Shown here one piece after another: positions 50,401-61,806 of a stretch of DNA of 64,000 bases. A program made the translations under genes and the position numbers. Every line of letters begins with the position of its first letter. Position 1 is the stretch's first letter. Under the pieces are notes generated by a model. That model did no database searches and was not told the origin of the DNA. It was given only the letters and a program-made list of their open reading frames with translations. Source of the stretch: Zygnema cylindricum (taxonomy: Eukaryota > Streptophyta > Zygnematophyceae > Zygnematales > Zygnemataceae); assembly GCA_037447655.1 (NCBI GenBank), contig JBBHKE010000229.1:177465-241464 (forward strand), given 5' to 3'.

Positions 50401-52409
50401 ATTAGTGACATTGACGCTAGTAACGATTCTCGGTGTACAAAACTGCTGGTATCTAGGATCGTCAAAAGAATTATTAAGTACTAACGTTATTATTAATTTG
50501 TGTTAACAGTATTAATCAACACCATCGACGCTAATAACAATTCAGTGTAGAAAACTCAGGTGCCTAAGATCGTTGAAAGAATTATTAAAAAGTAGAGCTA
50601 TTATTGATTAATCTTAATAAATATTAGACAATGTTATTGACGCTAATAACGATTCATAATGTACAAACCTGACGGTGTCTAGGAGCGTTGAAATAATCAC
50701 TAAATATCGACGTTATTATTGATTACTGTTATTATTATTCATCAGTGCTATTGAAACTAATAAGAAGTCACTGTGTAGAAACCTGACGGTGTCTAGGCGC
50801 ATTTACAGAATTAGCAAATATCAACGTTATCACTTATTCTTGTTAATTTTTATTAATAGGTGCTACTGACACAAACAGCGATTCCGGTGTACGGACCTGC
50901 AGGTGTTGGGGAGCGTGCACTCTCCGAAGGACAGCTGGCACCACCTCCACACCCGTCACGATACACAGAGGATGCTCGAGCTTGTACAGAAGACACTCCA
51001 CACGTGTGGGATCGGCTGTGGCCTGCAGGGCAATAGCGAGGGAGGGGGAGGAGGAGGAGGATGGAGAGGTGACAGGAAGGGGGAGGGGGAGAGGGAGAGG
51101 AAGAGGGAAGGGGAGGGGCCAGGGGGGAAGAGAGAGGGAGAGAGAGAGAAAGAGAAAGCCAGAGAGAGAGATAGAGAGAGAGAGAGAGAACACGCCTTGG
51201 TATCAGAGCTAGGGCTTCCATATAATAGCGGGCTTGGACAGCCTAGCGCATATACTCAAAGACGCAGTTTTTACAGTTTCTTTTCCAACGCATCTCTCTC
51301 CCTCTCCCTCTCCCTCTCCCTCTCCCTCTCCCTCTCCCTCTCCCTCTCCCTCTCCCTCTCCCTCTCCCTCTCCCTCTCCCTCTCCCTCTCCCTCTCCCTC
51401 TCCCTCTCCCTCTCCCTCTCCCTCTCCCTCTCCCTCTCCCTCTCCCTCTCCCTCTCCCTCTCCCTCTCCCTCTCCCTCTCCCTCTCCCTCTCCCTCTCCC
51501 TCTCCCTCTCCCTCTCCCTCTCCCTCTCCCTCTCCCTCTCCCTCTCCCTCTCCCTCTCCTCTCCCTCTCCCTCTCCCTCTCCCTCTCCCTCTCCCTCTCC
51601 CTCTCCCTCTCCCTCTCCCTCTCCCTCTCCCTCTCCCTCTCCCTCTCCCTCTCCCTCTCCCTCTCCCTCTCCCTCTCCCTCTCCCTCTCCCTCTCCCTCT
51701 CCCTCTCCCTCTCCCTCTCCCTCTCCCTCTCCCTCTCCCTCTCCCTCTCCCTCTCCCTCTCCCTCTCCCTCTCCCTCTCCCTCTCCCTCTCCCTCTCCCT
51801 CTCCCTCTCCCTCTCCCTCTCCCTCTCCCTCTCCCTCTCCCTCTCCCTCTCCCTCTCCCTCTCCCTCTCCCTCTCCCTCTCCCTCTCCCTCTCCCTCTCC
51901 CTCTCCCTCTCCCTCTCCCTCTCCCTCTCCCTCTCCCTCTCCCTCTCCCTCTCCCTCTCCCTCTCCCTCTCCCTCTCCCTCTCCCTCTCCCTCTCCCTCT
52001 CCCTCTCCCTCTCCCTTACCTGGCTCCGCCACAGGGACTCCTCGCACAGCGTCCTCTCCACTCCGAGATCTCCAGCCTGGCTTGAGGCAGCCATGGCCGT
52101 CACTTTCAGCTCATTCCGCCATGACCACGACGACCGCATGGCGACCATGGATCGAAAGATTCGCTTCCACAAACTGCCGCCACCTGTCCTTCTGGCGTGA
52201 CTCTGTCTGGTTTCAGGGAGAAGGAGAGGAGGAGAAGGACCACAGAGAGCATCCACCTGTGAGCGCCACAGTTCTTCTGAGTCAGCCAGACGGCGCCACG
52301 TGGCACAGACAGAGGCAGCAGTGCAGAGACTGCGTGTGTCTAGGTGGCGGAAGCAGAGGATTGCCACGTCATCACATTCCCATATGCTTCCGCCAATGCC
52401 ATTTGACAT
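46946..52409 (-). CDS. F-box protein, At4g00755-like
   Basis: Five exons on the minus strand: 52409-52020, 51022-50897, 47882-47642, 47323-47182 and 47048-46946. Phases 0, 0, 1 and 2 close to give 333 residues. Residues 8-55 are an F-box ([35 protein letters not shown]), the Skp1-binding module of SCF ubiquitin ligases. Residues 131-255 ([17 protein letters not shown].., [13 protein letters not shown].., [15 protein letters not shown]) match the substrate-side region of plant At4g00755-like F-box proteins, where YKL..LCVVTE and ISHVQ..G are conserved. The central part of that region seems shorter than in relatives, so one in-frame exon may be missing between exons 2 and 3. Exons 4-5 are chosen by phase and splice sites only. 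The substrate is unknown. Confidence 0.8.
47411..47441. repeat. (TA)n microsatellite
   Basis: About 15 TA dinucleotides followed by poly(T), inside F-box intron 3. Confidence 0.95.
48832..49059. mobile_element. MITE family A copy (F-box intron 2)
   Basis: The left end CCTTGTGAATCGCTATTAAT and right end CGCTAATAGCGATTCACGGTG are inverted and flanked by TA (228 bp). Confidence 0.8.
49481..49520. mobile_element. solo family A MITE end
   Basis: CTGCCCATCGTTATTAGTGTTGATAACACTAATTC matches one family A terminus. A matching opposite end at the expected distance of about 200 bp was not found. Confidence 0.5.
49775..50910. repeat. tandem array of family A ends plus copies of the exon-2 splice junction
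   Basis: Eight units, mostly 110-130 bp apart (one near 200), carry CGGTGTACNNACCTGCAGGTGT-like words at about 49985, 50107, 50237, 50438, 50548, 50661, 50778 and 50893. The last is the genuine 3' end and donor of F-box exon 2 (minus strand CACCTGCAG|GTCCGT). Between these words are family A MITE arms (CGCTAATAACGATTC). Several copies keep a usable CAG|GT on the minus strand. Confidence 0.75.
51040..51195. repeat. GGGAGA/GAGAGA purine tract
   Basis: Purine-rich on the plus strand, so pyrimidine-rich on the F-box sense strand, where it immediately precedes the exon-2 acceptor and may serve as an extended polypyrimidine tract. Confidence 0.7.
51293..52016. repeat. 720-bp (CTCCCT)n array
   Basis: About 120 nearly perfect hexamer units with a single register slip near 51556-51560. 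It lies within F-box intron 1 and begins within a few bases of the exon-1 donor (CAG|GTAAGG on the minus strand). The transcribed strand reads (GGGAGA)n, a sequence class able to form G-quadruplexes. Because the unit is 6 bp, open frames run through it on both strands without coding meaning. Confidence 0.97.
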
Positions 52410-53301
52410 GACGGATGACTGCAGCAGCTGCTTGGAAGCTTCCGGCTGATAAAATAATGAGTCACCTCACATATTAGATAGAGGCGAGAAGGGAGTTATC
52501 AATTTAAGTTTCACTTCTTTTCTTCCTCTGTTTCCTCTAACTTTTGCCTTAATACTTTGAAGTTTGAAAATACTCCCATGTTGAGCAACTTTCCATACTT
52601 AGCAATTGCTGGCTGCCCTGTTTTGGAATCGTTTAGAATCAAACAGCATACAGAAAAATGACACCTGTCAGCCGTCACGTGTCAGCTGAAGCAGCGGTCT
52701 GACGCGCAGGCTGGGGTCGGCCGCAGGTGTCGGTAATGTACTTCCAGCTTGTTAGGCTCCCCAAAGCGAGGAGCCAATGAGTAAGCTGCGATTGAGGAAC
52801 TAAAAATAAATAGACGGTGGAAGATCAGAATCTTTATAATCTCCGCATCCTGAGGAGGTAATCGACGCCGTTCGCAAGGAAATGTTTTTCGATCTTGTCA
52901 GGCTGCGTTTCCAGATATCCTACCATTGCCAAGCAGAAAGCGACAAGCAATTAAGCTCAATAGGCCCTAAAACAGTACGAATCGCAGCACGGTATTCGGC
53001 TATTCGCACTCAGCTTGGCGAATACTCGAATAGGTATTTTCGAACGCTCTACAGCACTGTAGTGTGTATTGTAAAGTAGAATACGGCACAGTACGACACG
53101 ATTGGCTGCATAATCAAACAAACAATATTGGAGGGGTTCAGTGCACGGGTTTCTAGAACCTTTCCTCTTCCTGACTATTTATCATACACTTCCTGGAACC
53201 TATGTACTCGTTGTATGTTTGTGTTTTTGTCTGCCATTTTATCATCCAGACAATTGCAGAAAGCAGCGCTGTGTAATATTTAACTTTAACTCGATTGCAA
53301 G
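52410..53301. promoter_or_regulatory. divergent promoter region, F-box gene / NOP10
   Basis: An 892-bp interval between two head-to-head start codons. A GC-rich block near 52660-52740 holds CACGTG in TCACGTGTCAGC (about 52676). TTTATAATC near 52835 and GAGGAGGTAATCG near 52853 could mark a TATA-like element and a 5'UTR donor for NOP10. The start sites are inferred, not seen. Confidence 0.4.
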
Positions 53302-54149
53302 ATGTATCTTATGGCGTACGAAGACGAAACAGGCAAACGTGTTTACACCTTACAGGTGTTGTAGTCTACTCTTTCCCTGTCGTCGATTCCTGTTGTCTTC
53401 TCGCGGCTTCGTGTTCATTTTAAATCTTCTCGCTTCTGTGTGTGTGACTGTCTGTGGCATGTCTTTCTCTACAACTCTCATAAAGACTGGTTATAACGAC
53501 AGAGGTAGACCTTGCTGGCCGAGGTCTCCTCCACGCTTCTGGAGCGACATGCTTACAGCTTGCTGTGAGCAACTTGTGTCGTATATTCCAGCGTGAATGT
53601 CGGAGAAAAATGGTGGCAAGTTGTAGGCGCCTGCGCCTCCTTGTAGCCTGTAGCATATTCCATCGCCTTGAGGAGCGGCGTCGCTGCCTTTACCTTTTGG
53701 GACAGACCATGCGACTAACATTTCCTAGATGTTAATATCTATCTGATTATTGCTGGATGTTGGCTGTCATTTTCGGTGATGTTGATTGATTATTGTAATT
53801 CATGTCTCCTGTCTCGCTTTCCTTTGAGTTGCTGCTGAGGTCCAGTTTACTCTGCTATTTTTGCAGAAAGAACACGATGATAAGCCGACTCAGTCAGCGC
53901 ATCCTGGTGAGGTTCCGCCCCCTTGTCTACTTTGTTGAAGATGCAAAAAGCAGCTTGACTTTCTGAACTTTCTTCTCTCATAAATTTTTTTGAGGTAAGA
54001 TCCCGCCGTGGCTATTAATCATGAATGCTGACATTTACATTTGTGTTGCAGCTCGTTTTTCTCCCGATGATAAGTTTTCTAAGCAAAGGATAACCTGTAA
54101 GAAGCGCTTCAATCTGTTGCCAACACAGCAGCCACCTCACAAGTATTGA
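53302..54149 (+). CDS. NOP10: H/ACA ribonucleoprotein complex subunit NOP10
   Basis: Three small exons: 53302-53355, 53867-53906 and 54052-54149, joined in phases 0 and 1, give 63 residues (Arabidopsis NOP10 is 64). Residues 1-18 ([18 protein letters not shown]) match the N-terminal beta-hairpin with the conserved GxRVYTL. Residues 25-42 contain the hallmark [15 protein letters not shown], and KKRF and LPTQQPP follow near the C-terminus. NOP10 binds the pseudouridine synthase dyskerin/Cbf5 in nucleolar H/ACA particles, which guide rRNA and snRNA pseudouridylation. Residues 19-24 (KEHDDK) replace the more hydrophobic linker of relatives. The gene is head-to-head with the F-box gene. All exons are too short to appear as ordinary open frames. 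Confidence 0.93.
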
Positions 54150-56216
54150 TAAGTGGCCCGCCACTCTTTCCATCCCGGGTCTCTAGCCGGAATTATCAGT
54201 TTGTGCGCTGATTTATGAAGCTTCTACCTTGAATGAATATACCTGTGTCTGTGGACAGAGGCTGGGAGCCTAGTCGACTACTCCCAAGGCTTTCAGTGTA
54301 GAATTGGATTCTGCCACGAGAAAGGATGTACGAATCGTCTTTGGGTCCTTTTTTTTTCAGAAGGTGCGGTGCTTCATTAACAAGCTTAAGCAAACATTAT
54401 CCTTTTAATTTTTTTCTTCAGGTGGTTTAGGGTTAGCCTGTACGGGATCGAGTGCCTTCGATTTGATGCTACAATGATGTTACACGATGTTTGTATGAAT
54501 ATGTGTGACTCAATCTCGTGTGTATTTTGCTTGTTTCGTCTTTGCAGATATTTTTGGGTTTGCAGTGTTCATCCTCAACTATGTGTGAAGATGCACAATA
54601 TTTTACCTTTTGGCAATGTGTAGAATCTGTCCTTCAACTACAGCACACTTGCAGGCAGTTTTGTAGATTTGTATAGTCTTAAGTTACTGTATGGTGTGAC
54701 ACAGATGTGTCTTGGCTTAGGTTTTCAAATTCAGTGTCAGACAAAAGGAGATTAGGGCACAGTGTTCTTGAAATTAAACTGGTCTTATACTGAACCCTGT
54801 CTTTGGAGGGTGAAATTTGTAATTTTAATTGGACTTAATAGTTTTGTCTATACTAATATTCTGACAGTTGGCTATTATTGTTTGTGTAAGTGTTTAATTG
54901 TGTTGGGTTGTTCAGTTATATGTTTGATGAATGAAAGTGGCTGTTTAATTCTACATGTTACTTGTATTGTGAGAGACGAAAGTGTGGTAATTGTCAGCTA
55001 AAAATACTTTTACCAATTGTGAACAGAATGGTTGAATGTAAGAATGATGAGCTGGTTGTCCCTATATATCCGACATTTTCACTGTACTGCTTATCATTAT
55101 TAAATATTTATTGCTATTGATGTTAAATTGAAATGTATTCTCCTACCCGATTTGGTTGGGGATAAGATTTTTGTGAACATCTACAATTTTGGGCTGAGTA
55201 AAATGTTCGACTCCGAAAAAATGGGCCTTTTTCCTCATGTATGGTGGGAGAAGAAAATAATGAAAGCGGACATGCAACCTATCTGTTCCGATTTTATAAA
55301 CTGGCTGTCGTTGTAATCATACATATTGTCTGTTCTCCTCATTGGAACGTTGAATCATTTAATTTAAATCAGCTATCTTTGTAGAGTTTTTGTAGGAAAC
55401 GGATGTGAAGCATAATTCATGTAATAGGTAATGCAATCTGACCACCCCATTAAGGAAAATTATTGGCACCTTGCTTACTTCTCACAAACTACAACATACT
55501 CAATTGCAAGTGGCAATAGTGGCTGGGAGTAGTCACTTATCTTTATTGTGTTTTTCCCACGTGAACAATTATTCTTGAACTGAATTGTCGAAGTGAAAAT
55601 ATCAGTGTAAGAACATCAAAGAACACCAAAAAGGTATATTTATTCATAAATTGCTGCACCTTTCACACTTAAATTTTTCTAACAAATCTGAGAAAGAAAT
55701 ATGATAAAAAATGTCTCAACAAATCTCAATAACAATTTCAGTATTTTTTTCATGAAGTGAACATTACTTACCTAAAAATGTCATCATATATACTTGTGTA
55801 TGTAAGAAATTATTCTCTAACTATCCAAAACATATCAATTTTCAAAACGACATAGCACTTTAACATCTGTCAAAGAAGTATTTTTCTGATAATCCTCATT
55901 CATGTAACATATAAGAAAAGACAAAACTGAATGACGAACATATCATTGATATTAGCTCATAACACCAAACTCCAAAGGATCTACCCATAGGGTAAAGAAC
56001 TCCATAGAAAATTATACACATTGTTCACTAACAATTTATATAATAACACCGTAACGGTTGAGTACAATGCATGTACTAAACTCATGAACATCTTCCCCAT
56101 CTGACCTGTACAGCTGTCAAAAAGAACAAGAACCTCAAATCATCTACAAACAGGACAGGCATTATATACTTTTCGTAAACAAAGCATTAATCATTTATCG
56201 CAGTTCCAGTTCCAAT
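54150..56216. other. convergent intergenic region, NOP10 / ML-domain gene
   Basis: About 2 kb of moderately AT-rich DNA between two genes reading toward each other. No further exon, RNA gene or complete transposon was recognised. Short frames such as 55128-55316 have no recognisable motif. Confidence 0.6.
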
Positions 56217-59200
56217 TCACTCAATTCTCCTTTCTTCATACCCATCCGCATGCATGTGGTTCCACTTCCAGCTTTCAGCCGCCATCAAAACGTTTTTGAG
56301 AGCCAGCTTTGCATCTGCAGTCATGTTCCACGCCTTTTCTGCATCCTCCATCACTTGTCCGATGTCGTCTTCAAATTTGCCAAAGGCAGACTGGAAGGCA
56401 GAGCCTATCATGCCAAAAAGTGACTTTGGTTGCGGTGGCTTCACAATTTGGAACTGCATTCGTTCGCAGAAAAGCGGCTTCAAATCTTGATCCAGAACGT
56501 TGATCCGGACCGTGTATGGGCCCTGAACCATCACATTAGAACACCATCCATCCCTATTCGTGAAAATTTTGACACCAATATTATACCAAATAGGTATCAT
56601 GTAAGGGTTTTGATAATTCAAAGATCGCACATCAAACAACTATCATGATGTTAGAATACGCTAAAGATTCATCATCTCAAAAAAAAAAACTAATACTGTC
56701 TCGGTGATGTGACCGGATGTCTACATTAAGGTGGTGAAGTTGATAGCATGAGAGCTTAACATTCCAAGGTCCTTAACCCTATCATATGTGGCATTAGCCT
56801 ACATATTTGACAAGATTTAAAATACAATGAATGTGATTACACCAAAGTTGACCATCTGCGATATGAACAGAAAGTAGCTGCAATTTGAAAAAATAAATAA
56901 AGTGCGACGCCAAATACATTGGGATTACAGTGATGTCAGAGTTTGAATAGAGTAACATTGACATAATTTCATGTTTATAGTAACCACAACCTTTAAGGTT
57001 TGCTTTCTCTACAGAGTGAAATTGTTAAAGGATGACGTAAATACTAGAAAGTTTTTTGGATTGAAAGTATAAACTAGATGGCGAAAGACAGAAATGAGGA
57101 ATTTCTTTTCTTGGCGAATTGGAGACCGGTGATCAACCTACCAATTACTCAAGTGGATGTTTGAGATTCAAAACCGGGATATAGCTCACATCTCCAATAT
57201 ATACAAATTTTGTATCCATATCGCAATGAACCAAAGTATAATGTAAAGTATGACCTTGTAGGCTTTTATCCTACACCGTGATTCGCTACTACCGTGAATA
57301 ACACCAGTAGTTTTCTTCTTAACGCTAACCCTCTTAAATGATTCAAAACCAGCTATGTCATTACTAGCAGAATTATAATTAATGAGACTAACATAAATCC
57401 TACGCTAATAATTTCTGTACTCTAATAGACATTCATGGTGTACTGTACATATATTGCCTCACGCTATATCAAGGGTCAGACAACACACTAAGGATCACTT
57501 TAAATAGGTGTTAGCAACACTAATGCAGTTTCGGCCAAATGTAGACTAAAAGCGCAGAACAGTTAGAATTATCAACACTAATTTGTGTCCCAAAACCTAA
57601 CAGGAGTTGTACCAAATAAGTATCATTAACTTAAAAGGCGCAACGGTAGGTGTATTTGACAACATCCACAACATCATTTGACCGAAAACAACTCGCAGTA
57701 ATAGTTTTAATTCTAACAATTGACAGATCTAATACACTTGTGAACATAACGCCTATCATTCTAATTACCAACACTAATTCAACCCTGCACCTTTTTTTAC
57801 CACCACCCATAATATTATGTATAACACTAATTCCGCAAGCCAGTAACGAGCATGCCTAAACCTATAACAGTACTGCTTCATAAAAAGTAGCAGAAAAAAC
57901 AGAAAAAAGACTACATATGATTGACCTACAGCAGAAAAAAACTCCATAAATTTGTGCAGTGCTTACTTTCCATTAGAAAGAAAAAAACGCATCACAAGCG
58001 ACTTACCGCAGGGGTGACTTCCGGTAAAGGTTGTGAATTTGTGAAGACAAAATCGTCACCGGCAGCAACGGGGCACTTGGTCTTATCACATAGAGAATCT
58101 TTCTCAAGGTGAACGGGGACACCTCGGAACAACACAACTACAATTACAGTTCCTCCAGTTATCGGAGTGCCTACATATCAAAGAAAAGACAAGTTTGCCA
58201 CAATAGTCAGACAAAATTAACCTTAAAACAAATAAAATAGTAGCTACAACTAAGACTAGCTAGGGGGTTTTGTAAAACAGAGGGAGTCAATTTAAATACA
58301 CGGCTTCATAAAAATTGCATACAGTCCTCAACTAACCAACTGACACATCGGATTTCTGCCATCAACAAGAACTAAGATGGAAAGGTTACTTAGAGCTTTG
58401 CTATCAGAACATTGATGGACGTCATTTGAAAGTCCATGGCATGTTCCACTTATCTTTACCTTCCTTGGTTTCTCTACGTGGGAAAAAAACTCTTGTTTGA
58501 AGACATCAAACATCTCATAATTCCACAAGAAGCCTTCAAATCATCAATGTGTTAGACCAACAGCTTCATAGATTGGAGAAACTCATGATATGACTAACTT
58601 AGCAAAAGAAAAGGGACACAAGTGCACTCTCTCTCAATTAGCACCACTGGCATGTCCACAGGAAATCATAAGCTAATGATACCCATGTATATTTTCTTCC
58701 CGAAATAAAGGTTTGGCCCAAACCTTGACCATGCCCAAACGTGAATTCCGGTTTGCAAAAAAACCAGAGAAAGTAAACATGGCATTAAGTCCATAAAAGG
58801 CCATACCATTATTGAGACTCACAAAACATTCGCAAACAGCAATTGATGAACTGAATTTGATTAGTAATTATGGTCCACATTGAATCATGTGTAAGCCTCA
58901 ACAACTAAGGCTATGCAACTATTCTCACAGCCCAAACTAATTGCGATTCACTAACTACACCACACACTGATAACCTAGAAAACAGATTTCTTCGATAAAT
59001 GAGAAAATGCAAACATTAACCTATAAACTTAAACTTTTCCTGTACAGAAACGGAGCTGTCCTAAAACACCAGTAACAAAACCGTAAAACCAAAGAAACCA
59101 TGAAACATGAAATGGCTCACTTGCTGTTGCTGGCATGGTGAAGGTCATATCTTGCCCACTGACTGCAGGATCTGGCTCCAAAAAAACTTCTTTCACTTTT

Positions 59201-60196
59201 ACCGGAGATGAAATAGAGCCTGGTAATTCAGCCAACCCGGAAAGAAAAATAAAACATCAGAGACTCACAAAAAAACCAATGATGTCATAACTAAAAAATC
59301 GATGATTAACGAGTAATGATTAATGATATATGATGTGTGATGTAGGACGTATGATGTATGACGTATGATGTATGATGTATGATGTATGATGTATGATGTA
59401 TGATGTATGATGTATGATGTATGATGTATGATGTAATGACTTATGATTTAGGATGTAATGATGTAGGCTATGTAATGATGTCATTATTAACAATTAATGA
59501 TTAATAATTATTGATTAAAATCAAAAGATTGATGATGTATGAATGATGTATGAATGATGTATGATGTATGATGTATGTTATGCAATAGTGTAATGAATTA
59601 TGATTGATGATGTCGTGATGTATACTTTGTAACGATGTCATCGTTTATGAATAAGTAATAGGGTCTGATGTCTGTTAGGTAATGATGTGGAAAGCTATGA
59701 TTTATAGTGTGATGACGTAATGGTGTGTGATTGATTCACTCGCACGTTTGCCAGAACTTAAATTTGGCTATCTTCTTGAAAAGCGATTGGAACGGAGAAT
59801 TGAGATTCTTTCCAGGAAAAGGAAGGATTGACAAGATAGAGAAAATAAAAGCAGTTTCAAAGGAAAAAAAACATGAAAAGTGATCAGGAGAGAAAGGGAG
59901 GAAAGAAGAAAAAGAGGGACGGGAAAAGGAGAAGGGAAGGCGTAGTGAAAAAAGAGAGGGAGGAGGAGGGAGAGGATAGAAGGGGGAAAGAAAAAGATGG
60001 GACGAAGAGAGCGGACAGGGAGGAAGCGGATGACGAGAATGATAAAAGAAAGGGAAGGGAAACGGAGAAGGGGCGGTACAGACAGAGAGAGAAAGAGAGA
60101 AAGATATTTACAGTCAGAATACTTAAGTGTTGAAGCGCATGCTGACGCCACCATCATGAGGAGGAATCCAGCGAGGGCTCGTGCGACAGCAGCCAT
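56217..60196 (-). CDS. secreted ML-domain (NPC2-like) lipid-binding protein with C-terminal extension
   Basis: Four exons on the minus strand: 60196-60112, 59219-59121, 58170-58007 and 56522-56217. Phases 1, 1 and 0 close to give 217 residues. Residues 1-22 are a signal peptide (ALAGFLLMMVASACAS). Residues 23-145 are an ML domain: Cys29 in LKYSDC, VKVKEVFLEPDPAVSGQDMT, then DSLCDKTKC (Cys89, Cys94) and PYTVRINVLDQDLKPLFC (Cys135). Plant relatives are annotated as phosphatidylglycerol/phosphatidylinositol transfer proteins and are about 150-160 residues. This protein has about 70 extra residues (146-217) with a Pro/Lys linker and an amphipathic, helix-prone segment (FQSAFGKFEDDIGQVMEDAE). Lipid binding in the secretory pathway or vacuole is expected from the family; the role of the extension is unknown. 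Confidence 0.9.
57274..57440. mobile_element. MITE family A copy (ML-gene intron 3)
   Basis: Ends CACCGTGATTCGCTACTACC and CTCTAATAGACATTCATGGTG are inverted and flanked by TA (167 bp). The inside contains AACACTAAC/TTAGCG-type family words. Confidence 0.75.
59270..59720. repeat. ATGATGTATG minisatellite region
   Basis: A 10-bp unit ATGATGTATG is repeated about ten times exactly at 59340-59432, with looser copies to about 59720. It lies in ML-gene intron 1. Confidence 0.92.
59865..60110. repeat. purine tract at ML intron 1 donor
   Basis: About 245 bp rich in GAGAAAGGGAGG-type words on the plus strand, so the intron 1 RNA is C/U-rich immediately after the exon-1 donor. Confidence 0.8.
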
Positions 60197-60520
60197 AGCT
60201 TCTGCAGTGCGAGAGACAAAGGAGAGAGAAAGGAGAGAAGAATGAGAGTGACAGGAGTTGCAGGAACCTCTCAGATTCAAAATCGAAAGGAGCCCCGGAA
60301 AACTGCCCAGTCAAAGATTGACACCTCACGGAGGCGCTAACCAGACAATTTGCGACGCGTGGGAAACGATCCAGACTCCGCTAACTAAACCGCGATCCGC
60401 CACGTGATTGGGCGGCAATCTTCAACGTGACGTCATGCTCTGTTCGCCACGGTCAAGACTGGTCGTACAAAACTACAAATGAGGTTTACAGCAAGTTGTC
60501 ACGCTCGGGTTGACAGTACA
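60197..60520 (-). promoter_or_regulatory. ML-gene promoter candidates (G-box, CCAAT, CRE-like)
   Basis: About 200-240 bp upstream of the ML start codon lie CACGTG at 60401-60406, an adjoining inverted CCAAT (ATTGG), and TGACGTCA at 60428-60435. The cluster in one GC-richer patch supports a promoter. Activity is inferred. Confidence 0.45.
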
Positions 60521-60680
60521 CCGTCAATCGCTATTAGAGTAAAGGAATAAATAGCGTAAAAAAAAATTAGTGTTATTAACACTAATCGGGATTTTTTTTT
60601 TTTGAAAAAAAAAATATAAATTAATCCCTAAGGGTGACGTTCCATCAATCGGAAAAGTGGCGTAGTTTACAGAAATCCGC
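60519..60680. mobile_element. partial MITE family A copy
   Basis: The left end CACCGTCAATCGCTATTAGAG is clear and preceded by TA. Internal TTAGTGTTATTAACACTAA is present, but the right end is decayed or missing. Confidence 0.5.
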
Positions 60681-61664
60681 GACCCTCCGTACCAAATCGT
60701 ATCGCTTATTTTGTTTTTATACGAAAAACAACATTACAGAGAATCTTGCCGATACTCTCCGAAGGTCTTGGAGGTAATACTGGCCGTCGGATGTTCATCT
60801 GCGAGGAGTTCGCTTCATTTTTTTCTGTAACTGTCAACCCACCTCGAGGAGGTGGGTTGGCAGATACAGAAAAAAAAAACCGTGACACGTTGGACGATTA
60901 AGCTACGTGTCATGATGTAAAACCAACGAAAAATCTTAAGATTTGCACATGACACGCGCTTTCCAAAATACAACCGAAAATAAAAACGAAATTTCGTAAC
61001 ATTCCCTCGTCACGCTATTTTCGGTAACTTTTGTTCGTCACACTATTTCTCTCAAAGGACTTTCGTTATGTTCGAAAAATGAAACCCTAAAAAATGAGCT
61101 GGCTTACAGACTGGCGTCTGCAAAAAGTATAAATGTTTTGTCGTATTATTACTTCGTACGCAGGTACATGGTACGCAAGTCAAGATTTGAAGTTAAGTTT
61201 ATCGGTGCTAAAAATCTGAAAGATATTCAATATCGGATCATAGCTTGCGTGGCGCCAGTCAATTTAGAACACGTGGCATACAGACTCGACGTGATGGAAC
61301 ATCGACTCAATCGACCCGGTCTGTAGAGTTTGCCGTACAATTACAGAAACGTATGATGGAACTTCACCCTAACTGTAATTTGGGTTGTCCTGAATAATAA
61401 ATACCCGCCCTTTCGATGTCTAGAGTAATATGTGTACCCGTACAAAATCTGACAATTCGTACGCCGTCGCCCTGTTCACACGGTCGACGGACGAACATAT
61501 GAGAACGTGATTTTTGTCGACGATTTTGCATCTCTTTCTTCCAGTGCACATTCACATGTGTGCGTAATAATGTTAAGTGTCTTTCTATGCCTTTGTAATT
61601 CAAAAAGTACCATTTCATACGGAGATACCCTGTCCGTACGCCACACTATTTCCATCGCAGTGTA

Positions 61665-61806
61665 CTTCCATTATTAACGCTAATTGAAAAAAAACCCTAA
61701 TTAGAATAATGGGAAAAATATAATTATGGATTGTATTTCAGGTTTTTTTTTTTTGAAAAAAAGGGCACCGAATTAGCGTTATTTACTCTAATAGCGATTG
61801 GCGACG
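61665..61806. mobile_element. decayed MITE family A copy
   Basis: The right part ACTCTAATAGCGATTGGCGACG is family A. The left end CTTCCATTATTAACGCTAATTG is diverged. Flanking TA is present on both sides (about 142 bp). Confidence 0.6.

Noticed and set aside
50903-52411. Long open frames ([24 protein letters not shown]) through the (CTCCCT)n array on both strands
   Set aside because: A 6-bp unit without stops keeps every frame open; the array lies within intron 1 of the F-box gene with clear splice sites at both ends.
53141-53596. 151-codon Cys/Phe-rich frame
   Set aside because: It overlaps NOP10 exon 1 in another frame and has no recognisable domain.
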